Shown here: piece by piece, positions 1-7,747 of the stretch
Layout: every line of letters begins with the position of its first letter
Position numbering within the stretch: position 1 is the stretch's first letter
Assembly: GCA_035581425.1 (NCBI GenBank)
Contig: DATJVP010000143.1
Coordinates: 1 to 8,503, forward strand
DNA from: DASZHJ01 sp035581425
GTDB taxonomy: Bacteria > Pseudomonadota > Alphaproteobacteria > ATCC43930 > CGMCC-115725
DNA length: 8,503 bases
Direction: 5' to 3'
The notes under the pieces: generated by a model
Databases searched by the model: none
Told to the model about the DNA's origin: nothing
What the model saw: the letters and a program-made list of their open reading frames with translations, nothing else
Translations under genes and position numbers: made by a program

Positions 1-1428
1 CCGCTCTTTCGTCGTGCGCTCGCGCTGCAGCCGAATTCGACGCGGATCCTGAACAATCTTGCGACCACGCTCGCGGATCTCGGACGCGACGGCGAGGCAG
101 AGGCTCTTTTCCGCCGCGTGCTCGATCTCGATCCCCGCGTCGGTGAGGCGGAGTATGCGCTCTCGAGCGGCCGGCTCATGCGTCTTTGCTACCGCTCGGA
201 TGTGAGCGCGGAATCGCTCTTCGAGGCGCATCGAAACTGGGGCTCCGAGCTCACGGCAAGGCAATCCGACTCGGCGCAGCCGTTTCCGAATCCGTGCGAT
301 CCCGATCGTCCGCTGAGGATTGGGTATGTTTCGCCCGATTTTCGGCAGCATTCGATCGTTCATTTCTTCGAGACGCTGCTCGCCCGGCACGATCGATCGC
401 GGTTCGAGACCTTCTGCTATGCAGAGGTTGCGGAGCCGGACGCGGCGACCAGGCGCTTGCAGGGCTTGGCGCAGCATTGGCGCTCGACCGTTGGCATGAG
501 CGACCGCGCACTGCGCGACGCTGTCCGCGAGGATGGTATCGATATCCTGATCGACCTGGCGGGGCACACCGCACGCACGCGGCTCGCGGCCTTCGCAGTG
601 AGGCCGGCGCCCGTCACAGCGACTTGGCTCGGCTATCCCGCGAGCACGGGGCTCCCCACCGTCGATTACCGCCTCACCGACGCGCTCGCCGATCCACCGG
701 GCGCCGCGGAGCGATTGCATACGGAGCAGCTTGTCCGCTTGCCCGGCGGGTTCCTCTGCTACCGCCCTCCCCCCGATGCGCCGGGCGTGACCCGGGCGCC
801 GGCTCTTGCGCACGGCTACGTCACCTTCGGCTCCTTCAACAACCCTGCCAAGATCACGACCGAGACGATCGAGACCTGGAGCGAGATTCTCCGGGCGGTT
901 CCGAATTCACGGCTGCTGCTCAAGGGCAAGCTTTTTGCCGATAGGGCGACGTCCGAGCGCTATCGCGAGATATTCGCGGCACGGGGCATCGCCGCCGAGC
1001 GGCTCACGCTTCGCCCGCTCATTCCGGCTGTGGCCGAGCATCTGCGACTCTATGGCGAGGTCGATATCGGACTAGACCCCTTCCCCTACAATGGCACCAC
1101 CACGACCTGCGAGGCCCTCTACATGGGCGTTCCCGTGGTCAGCCTCGTGGGCGACCGGCATGCCGCGCGCGTCGGTCTGAGTCTGCTCTCGCAAGTGGGA
1201 TTGCTGCAGATGGCGGCGCAGAGCCGCAGCGAGTACGTCCGGCTCGCCGCCGGGCTCGCAAGCGATATCGCGGCGCTCGGTGAGCTGCGGCTCGGCTTGC
1301 GCCAGAGGCTTCGCGCTTCGACGCTCATGGACGAGGTGCGCTTCGCGCGCGTCTTCGAGGCGGCGCTCCGGGACATGTGGCAGCGCTGGTGTGCCGGACG
1401 GGCGCTGCCCGCAGCCGCCGAGGACTGA
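1..1428 (+). CDS. TPR-containing GT41 (SPINDLY / O-GlcNAc transferase-like) glycosyltransferase, 5'-truncated
   Basis: The frame is open from the first base of the window, so the gene starts upstream; the GTG at 118 is only an internal codon. 475 codons are visible. Codons 1-10 end one TPR and codons 11-45 form a complete one (pattern N-L-A-LG-EA---R--L-LDP). A short linker (AHRNWG, about codons 77-82) leads into a GT41 catalytic region, about codons 105-460. Recognisable blocks are GYVSPDFRQHS (108-118), DILIDLAGHT (181-190), APVTATWLGYP (203-213), FNNPAKI (279-285) and LDPFPYNGTTTTCEAL (358-373). The Lys of FNNPAKI (codon 284) matches the active-site lysine of human OGT (K842). Family members transfer a sugar from a nucleotide-sugar donor, usually UDP-GlcNAc, to Ser/Thr or similar acceptors on proteins; donor and target are not readable here. 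No signal peptide can be judged because the N-terminus is missing. The downstream neighbour is convergent, with 11 bp between the two stop codons. Family assignment is firm; function is inferred. Confidence 0.93.
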   Translation, partial: PLFRRALALQPNSTRILNNLATTLADLGRDGEAEALFRRVLDLDPRVGEAEYALSSGRLMRLCYRSDVSAESLFEAHRNWGSELTARQSDSAQPFPNPCDPDRPLRIGYVSPDFRQHSIVHFFETLLARHDRSRFETFCYAEVAEPDAATRRLQGLAQHWRSTVGMSDRALRDAVREDGIDILIDLAGHTARTRLAAFAVRPAPVTATWLGYPASTGLPTVDYRLTDALADPPGAAERLHTEQLVRLPGGFLCYRPPPDAPGVTRAPALAHGYVTFGSFNNPAKITTETIETWSEILRAVPNSRLLLKGKLFADRATSERYREIFAARGIAAERLTLRPLIPAVAEHLRLYGEVDIGLDPFPYNGTTTTCEALYMGVPVVSLVGDRHAARVGLSLLSQVGLLQMAAQSRSEYVRLAAGLASDIAALGELRLGLRQRLRASTLMDEVRFARVFEAALRDMWQRWCAGRALPAAAED

Positions 1429-1439
1429 TGCGGAATCGA

Positions 1440-1703
1440 TCAGCACCGCTCGTCGGCCCAGTCGCGCGTGGAGCAGGCCTGAATACTCTCATGGGCCTCG
1501 CCGATGCCATCGGGAACGAGGCAGTCGCCGTGAGTGACGATGCCCGCGAGCGCGGGATCCTCTGACCGCGGCGCGCCGTGCAGCCCTTGTAGAAGGCCGA
1601 GTGCCACAATCGCCACCGCGGCCGTGAGCCAAGCGGCCGCGAGATCGCGCCCTCCGACCGGTGTTGGTCTGCGCGTGCGACTCTCGAATTCCTGCATCGA
1701 CAT
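1440..1703 (-). CDS. small single-pass membrane protein with three cysteines, unknown function
   Basis: I do not recognise this 87-residue protein. An arginine-rich N-terminal segment (R9, R11, R12, R19) precedes one hydrophobic span at about residues 21-41 (core LAAAWLTAAVAIVALGLL). A polar, mildly acidic tail of about 46 residues follows, with Cys61, Cys77 and a C-terminal Cys87. The positive-inside rule predicts the N-terminus in the cytoplasm and the tail in the periplasm; the span could be an uncleaved signal anchor. The ATG at 1703 has a good Shine-Dalgarno, GGGAGA, 6 bases upstream, which is the main reason for calling a real gene in a region where GC-rich shadow frames abound. It reads away from mutT after a 254-bp gap and converges on the glycosyltransferase. 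No clear promoter was seen upstream. The coding call is moderate; any function would be a guess. Confidence 0.62.
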   Translation of the reverse strand: MSMQEFESRTRRPTPVGGRDLAAAWLTAAVAIVALGLLQGLHGAPRSEDPALAGIVTHGDCLVPDGIGEAHESIQACSTRDWADERC

Positions 1704-1709
1704 GATGTC

Positions 1710-1715
1710 TCTCCC
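1710..1715 (-). promoter_or_regulatory. ribosome binding site of the 87-residue membrane protein gene
   Basis: On the minus strand GGGAGA precedes the ATG at 1703 with a 6-base spacer (gacatc). This supports the ATG at 1703 over the in-frame ATG two codons later. Confidence 0.6.
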
Positions 1716-1957
1716 GAAAATGCCTCGGATTCCGCCTTCGCTGTGGCGGCGTTTCTTCCCCCTTGGTTGGATCTAAGCTTTCTCCGCCCGCGGGACCGTC
1801 CTGGGTTCCGGGCGCGCGCCGTTATTGGGCACTGAATAGACCGGCGCTGGGTCGCCGCTATTCCGTCCCGTCGATTTCGATATAGGCGCGGAAATGGCGT
1901 CCCATCGCGCACGACCGTTCACGATCGAGTGACGCCGGCGGCCGATTTACGCGGGAA

Positions 1958-2380
1958 TCAGAGAAGGCCTTGCAGCATTGCCACCAGCGGTTTATCCGCC
2001 GGCGGCATTGGATATTCTGCCATGCGCTGCGGTCTCACCCAGGCGAGCGTCTGGCCCTCGCGCGGTGTCACCATGCCGCTCCAGCGCCGGCAGACATAGA
2101 GCGGCATCAACAGGTGAAAGCTCTCGTAGCGATGCGAGGCGAAGGTGTAGGGAGCGAGGCAGCTCTCGGTGACATCGATGCCGAGTTCTTCGCGAAGCTC
2201 GCGGATGAGCGCCACTTCCGGCGTCTCGCCTGCATGCACCTTGCCGCCCGGAAACTCCCAGAGGCCCGCCATCGCCTTGCCCGGCGGGCGCTGCGCCAAA
2301 AGGACGCGCCCATCGGGATCGACGAGCGCCACCGCGACGACGAGAACGACGGGGAGCGGCTCAACTCCGGTAGCTGCCAT
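1958..2380 (-). CDS. mutT: MutT-type Nudix hydrolase (8-oxo-dGTP diphosphatase or related (d)NTP pyrophosphohydrolase)
   Basis: The protein has 140 residues, usual for MutT (about 130). A perfect Nudix box, Gx5Ex7REUxEExGU, runs from G46 to I68 with metal-binding REL-REE residues 60-65; it is preceded by WEFPGGK (41-47). Such enzymes split nucleoside triphosphates to the monophosphate and pyrophosphate in the cytoplasm; MutT proper removes 8-oxo-dGTP so that it is not incorporated opposite A. Near the C-terminus PMPPADKPL (124-132) aligns with the FPPANEP region of E. coli MutT, where Asn119 contacts the oxidised base. An Asp stands there instead, so the exact substrate is less certain and a NudG-like CTP hydrolase is an alternative. 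The start overlaps the end of argJ by 20 bp and has no good Shine-Dalgarno, so translation is probably coupled. The next in-frame GTG (codon 17) would cut into the first strand, so the ATG is preferred. Confidence 0.9.
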   Translation of the reverse strand: MAATGVEPLPVVLVVAVALVDPDGRVLLAQRPPGKAMAGLWEFPGGKVHAGETPEVALIRELREELGIDVTESCLAPYTFASHRYESFHLLMPLYVCRRWSGMVTPREGQTLAWVRPQRMAEYPMPPADKPLVAMLQGLL

Positions 2381-3590
2381 TGATGTCGACGTAGCGGTGC
2401 GTGAGATCGCAGGTCCAGACCGTGGCGCGCCCCTTGCCGACGCCGAGATCGACGGCGATCTCGATCTCGCGCCCCTTCATGTGCTGGGTGACCGGCGCTT
2501 CGTCATAGCCCGCGACCGGACCGCCCTTTTCCGCGATCTTGGTGCCGCCGATCCAGATCTTGAGGCGGTCGCGATTGGCCTTCTCGCCGGCCTTGCCCAC
2601 CGCCATGACGATCCGGCCCCAATTGGCATCGCCTGCCGCAAGCGCGGTCTTGACGAGCGGCGAGTTCCCGATTGCAAGCCCGACCCGCCGCGCCGAGCGC
2701 TCGCTGGCAGCGCCCTTTATGGCGATGGTCACGAATTTCTCGGCACCTTCGCCATCGCGCACGATCTGCTGCGCGAGATCGGTGAGAACGGACTGGAGCG
2801 CCTGGCGGAAGCCCTTGAGCCGCGGATCGCCCGCGCGCGTCACCTTGGCGTGCGCCGCCTTGCCCGTCGCGCAGAGCAGCACCGTGTCGCTGGTGGAGGT
2901 GTCGCCGTCGACGGTGATCGAATTGAAGGAGGGCTCATTCGCCGCGCTCAGCATCGCCTGCAAGGCCGGCGCGGGGATCGCGGCGTCCGTGAAGACGTAG
3001 GCGAGCATCGTCGCCATGTCCGGCGCGATCATGCCGGAGCCTTTGGCAAAGCCGTTGATGGTGACGCTAACGCCGCCGATCTTGGCCGTGCGCGTGGCGC
3101 CCTTCGGGAATGTGTCGGTGGTGAGGATCGCCTTCGCAGCCTCGGTCCAGCCGGACTCGGAGGCGGCGGCGATCGCTCCCGGAAGTCCCGCGAGGATGCG
3201 CTCCGCGGCCGGGGGCTCGCCGATGACGCCGGTCGAAGAGATATAGACCTCGCGCGGGCTGCTTTTGACGAGCTTGGCCGCCGTCCGCGCCGTCTCCTCA
3301 ACGACCTTGCGGCCGGCGCGGCCGGTGAAGGTGTTCGAGTTGCCGGAATTGACGACGATCGCCCGCGCCTTGCCGTGCTTCAGGTTCTGCCGGCACCAGG
3401 CGACCGGCGCGCCATGCGTCAGCGAGCGCGTCAGCACGCCTGCCACCGTCGTTCCGGGGTCGAGCACCGCCACCATGAGATCGGTGCGGCCCTGATAGCG
3501 GATGCCGCAGGCCGCAGTCGCGAGCCGTACCCCGGCGATCGGCGGCAGGTCCGGGAAGCCCGCGGGTGCGAGCGGCGACGGCGTCGGCAT
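2361..3590 (-). CDS. argJ: glutamate N-acetyltransferase / amino-acid N-acetyltransferase (ornithine acetyltransferase)
   Basis: ArgJ moves the acetyl group from N-acetylornithine to glutamate, closing the acetyl cycle of arginine biosynthesis; many members can also acetylate glutamate from acetyl-CoA. The protein has 409 residues, full length for the family. Family signatures are GIRYQGRTDLMVAV (29-42), NSGNSNTFTG (81-90), STGVIGEP (119-126, whose Thr-Gly builds the oxyanion hole) and KGSGMIAPDMATML (183-196). The precursor cleaves itself before Thr194 in the ATML motif, giving alpha (1-193) and beta (194-409) chains with Thr194 as nucleophile. The C-terminus, CDLTHRYVDINGSYRS, is the typical ending. 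It starts 9 bp after the prolyl isomerase stop, with only a modest AGG as ribosome site, and its stop lies inside the start of mutT, so it is the middle gene of a three-gene run. Whether the enzyme is mono- or bifunctional cannot be read from the sequence. Confidence 0.97.
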   Translation of the reverse strand: MPTPSPLAPAGFPDLPPIAGVRLATAACGIRYQGRTDLMVAVLDPGTTVAGVLTRSLTHGAPVAWCRQNLKHGKARAIVVNSGNSNTFTGRAGRKVVEETARTAAKLVKSSPREVYISSTGVIGEPPAAERILAGLPGAIAAASESGWTEAAKAILTTDTFPKGATRTAKIGGVSVTINGFAKGSGMIAPDMATMLAYVFTDAAIPAPALQAMLSAANEPSFNSITVDGDTSTSDTVLLCATGKAAHAKVTRAGDPRLKGFRQALQSVLTDLAQQIVRDGEGAEKFVTIAIKGAASERSARRVGLAIGNSPLVKTALAAGDANWGRIVMAVGKAGEKANRDRLKIWIGGTKIAEKGGPVAGYDEAPVTQHMKGREIEIAVDLGVGKGRATVWTCDLTHRYVDINGSYRS

Positions 3591-3599
3591 GGGCCTGGC

Positions 3600-4586
3600 T
3601 CACTTCTTCTTGGCGGGAGGCGGGGTCTTCTTGCTGTCCGCGGGCGGCGGCGACTTCGCCTCCGGCGCGGGCGTGATTGCGGGTGCGGGCGCCGGCGGCG
3701 GGCTCGCCGAGCCGTCGGCCTGGAAGGTCTCGATCTTGGCGGCGCTCCTCAACTGGTCGAGCTTCGACTCGATGAGCTCGGTCTGCAATTGATGCACGAG
3801 CTCGTCGCGGACCTTTTCGAAGGGCGGCGGCGGCGCTGGGCCGCGATCGACCACGAGGATCACGTGGTAGCCGAACTGCGTCTTGACCGGCGTCTCCGTG
3901 TACTGGCCCTTCTGGAGCTTGAAGGCGGCTTCGGAGAACTCCGGCACCATCTCCTCCTTGACGAACCAGTCGAGATCGCCGCCGGTCTGCTTGGCGCTGG
4001 GATCGATGCTCTTATCCTTGGCGAGCGTCTGGAAATCGGCGCCGGCCTTGAGCTGTGCGATGATTGCCTTCGCCTCGTCCTCGGTCTTCACGAGGATGTG
4101 GAAGGCGTGCACGGAATCCTCGGGCTTGCGTTCCTTCAGGAACTGCTCGTAGCGCTGCTTGATCCGCTCCTCGGTCATCGCGGATTTGAGGTAGCGGGTG
4201 ATGTAGGTGCGCCCGATGACGTCGTCTTCGACCTTCTGCACCCGGCGCTTCACCTCGGGATCCTCGGCGAGCTTGTCCTTTTTGCCGGCCTCGGCCAGCA
4301 GCACGTCGTTGACGAGCTTGTCGAGAAGCTGGGGATAGAGCGTCTCCATCGGCATCTGCTGGATTTGCGCCGGGAGCTGCTGCAAGAAAGCGATGAGGTC
4401 GGAGCGATGAATTTCGGTACCGTTCACCCGCGCCAGCACGGGGTCGGCCTGCTCCGGCGCCGATCCCGCGGCAGGGGCCGGCGCCGAACCCTGAGCCGGG
4501 GCCGGCGCGGGGGCGGGCGCCTGGGCGAGTGCCGGCGCGGCGAGCAGCAGCGCCGTCGCCAGGGCGAGAAGAGAACGTACAGTCAT
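3600..4586 (-). CDS. secreted parvulin-type peptidyl-prolyl cis-trans isomerase (PpiC/PrsA/SurA-like)
   Basis: A folding factor for exported proteins, predicted to act in the periplasm. The 328-residue product opens with a clear Sec signal peptide: MTVR, a hydrophobic stretch to about residue 17, and cleavage likely after APALA (residue 21). A Pro/Ala-rich linker (22-46) follows, then an N-terminal helical chaperone-like segment (about 47-150). The PPIC rotamase domain is at about 157-248, with VHAFHILV (159-166), GGDLDWF (202-208), the FxxG segment around 222-227 and FGYHVI (238-243). The tail (about 294-328) is again Pro/Ala/Lys-rich and probably disordered. The frame stays open to an ATG at 4658, but the start at 4586 is chosen because the signal peptide begins there and AAGGAAG sits 8 bases upstream. 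It is divergent from secA and 9 bp ahead of argJ, so it is the first gene of the run. No lipobox cysteine is present, so it is probably soluble rather than a PrsA-like lipoprotein. Confidence 0.93.
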   Translation of the reverse strand: MTVRSLLALATALLLAAPALAQAPAPAPAPAQGSAPAPAAGSAPEQADPVLARVNGTEIHRSDLIAFLQQLPAQIQQMPMETLYPQLLDKLVNDVLLAEAGKKDKLAEDPEVKRRVQKVEDDVIGRTYITRYLKSAMTEERIKQRYEQFLKERKPEDSVHAFHILVKTEDEAKAIIAQLKAGADFQTLAKDKSIDPSAKQTGGDLDWFVKEEMVPEFSEAAFKLQKGQYTETPVKTQFGYHVILVVDRGPAPPPPFEKVRDELVHQLQTELIESKLDQLRSAAKIETFQADGSASPPPAPAPAITPAPEAKSPPPADSKKTPPPAKKK

Positions 4587-4594
4587 TGTCGAGA

Positions 4595-4601
4595 CTTCCT
4601 T
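4595..4601 (-). promoter_or_regulatory. ribosome binding site that fixes the prolyl isomerase start
   Basis: AAGGAAG on the minus strand lies 8 bases before the ATG at 4586. It favours this start over the in-frame ATGs further upstream (4658, 4649), which would put a polar, non-signal-like extension ahead of the signal peptide. Confidence 0.65.
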
Positions 4602-4788
4602 GAGCGCGAGGGGGCCGCACCGGCCGTCGGCGGCTGCGGTGGCGCTCATCTTGCACATAAAGGGCGCGGCGACAAGGGCGCCCCGGTCGCGCCGCCAATT
4701 CGCCGAGATTGCCGTGAAAGTCGCTAAACTTTCCCCATCAACGACCTGAAAATGAAGGCTGCGTTACAGCATTCGGGGCCTTCGCGAA

Positions 4789-4817
4789 TTGACATGCCTT
4801 GCTTCTGCGCCTATCTG
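4789..4817 (+). promoter_or_regulatory. sigma-70-type promoter for secA
   Basis: A perfect -35 hexamer TTGACA (4789-4794) is followed after exactly 17 bases by TATCTG (4812-4817), a half-match to the -10 consensus whose C-TAT start resembles alphaproteobacterial -10 boxes. Transcription would begin near 4824, giving a leader of roughly 50 bases before the secA ATG. The frame of secA is open back to a TTG that is part of this -35 box, which argues that the longer reading is not translated. Predicted from sequence only. Confidence 0.6.
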
Positions 4818-4862
4818 TCAGGCGGTTGCCCCCAGGGCGGCCCACCCTGTCTATCCTGCCTC

Positions 4863-4867
4863 GAGGT
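4863..4867 (+). promoter_or_regulatory. ribosome binding site of secA
   Basis: GAGGT lies 5 bases before the ATG at 4873. Together with the family-typical N-terminus MIGALARRLFGSANDRYIK, it sets the secA start. Confidence 0.7.
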
Positions 4868-4872
4868 ACTTG

Positions 4873-7563
<2,691 letters not shown>

Positions 7564-7565
7564 GC

Positions 7566-7590
7566 CCTCCCCGGGGGCGGGCGCCGGAGG
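7566..7590 (+). other. GC-rich inverted repeat just after secA
   Basis: CCTCC (7566-7570) can pair with GGAGG (7586-7590) around a GC-rich loop. A second pair, TGAGCC (7561-7566, which contains the secA stop codon) and GGCTCA (7601-7606), could form an outer stem; the two share base 7566. No run of T follows, so this is not a standard intrinsic terminator. It may slow or attenuate transcription, or mask the GGAGG as a ribosome site. Low confidence, as such repeats are common in GC-rich DNA. Confidence 0.25.
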
Positions 7591-7598
7591 CGGCCGCT

Positions 7599-7664
7599 AT
7601 GGCTCAATGTGTGAACTTGTTCGCTCCTTTGACTGAAAACGGTGCCGATGACGGCACGGCGTAA
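7599..7664 (+). CDS. possible 21-residue leader ORF between secA and the DegP-like gene
   Basis: The ATG at 7599 opens a 21-codon frame (MAQCVNLFAPLTENGADDGTA) ending in TAA at 7662-7664. A perfect GGAGG lies 8 bases before the ATG, an unusually good ribosome site for a chance ORF. The peptide has no signal sequence, membrane span or recognised motif. Its ribosome site is also the 3' arm of the inverted repeat at 7566-7590. It could be a leader peptide for the downstream protease gene or simply accidental; nothing beyond the start context supports coding. Confidence 0.2.
   Translation: MAQCVNLFAPLTENGADDGTA
7642..7657. other. short perfect hairpin in the secA-degP gap
   Basis: GTGCCG (7642-7647) and CGGCAC (7652-7657) form a perfect 6-bp stem with loop ATGA. 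Read on the minus strand it is followed by CGTTTTC, a weak terminator-like arrangement, but no minus-strand gene is there to be terminated. On the plus strand no T-run follows. Confidence 0.2.
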
Positions 7665-7670
7665 TCCGGC

Positions 7671-7703
7671 CCTGCCTATGTCCAGATGTGACTGCTGGGC
7701 AGG
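7671..7703 (+). other. possible stem-loop upstream of the DegP-like gene
   Basis: CCTGCC (7671-7676) is complementary to GGCAGG (7698-7703), with a 21-base loop and a further GG/CC pairing across a bulge. If the leader of the protease mRNA starts upstream, this could be a structured element. The long loop makes it weak evidence. Confidence 0.18.
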
Positions 7704-7735
7704 CCCTCAGCGTGCCGGCGCAACTACCATGACCA

Positions 7736-7743
7736 AGAGGAAG
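7736..7743 (+). promoter_or_regulatory. ribosome binding site of the DegP-like gene
   Basis: AGAGGAAG is present, with GAGG ending 7 bases before the ATG at 7748. This supports that start, which also places the signal sequence correctly. Confidence 0.65.
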
Positions 7744-7747
7744 ACCC

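Noticed and set aside
1858..1905. 15-codon minus-strand ORF (MGRHFRAYIEIDGTE) in the gap after mutT
   Set aside because: The peptide looks protein-like, but there is no ribosome binding site and it is too short to support without comparative data.
1325..1912. 195-codon minus-strand ORF covering the 87-residue gene and part of the glycosyltransferase
   Set aside because: Very Arg/Ser/Pro-rich composition, overlaps two better genes in other frames, and has no ribosome site.
1704..1957. Search of the gap between mutT and the small membrane protein gene for terminators, promoters or an RNA gene
   Set aside because: Only short imperfect inverted repeats (for example TCAC/GTGA near 1920) and no T-run, paired -35/-10 or tRNA-like fold were found.
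4587..4658. 24-residue upstream extension of the prolyl isomerase
   Set aside because: It would place polar residues and two Cys ahead of a textbook signal peptide; AAGGAAG before 4586 fits the shorter start.
2169..4727. 852-codon open frame on the plus strand across argJ and the prolyl isomerase
   Set aside because: Antisense to three well-supported genes, rich in Arg/Gly/Asp runs, with no recognisable motif; a GC-rich shadow frame.
4789..4872. 28-residue N-terminal extension of SecA from an upstream TTG
   Set aside because: The TTG is part of the predicted -35 box, the extension does not resemble any SecA N-terminus, and the ATG at 4873 has a good ribosome site.
7613..7636. Extracytoplasmic sigma (sigma-E)-like promoter, GAACTT then GACTGA, for the DegP-like gene
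   Set aside because: The spacer is only about 12 bases, shorter than usual for sigma-E promoters, and the -35 lacks the leading GG; too weak to call.
7629..7657. TTGACT as a -35 box for the DegP-like gene
   Set aside because: No -10-like hexamer lies 16-18 bases downstream; the sequence there is CGGCAC, part of a hairpin.
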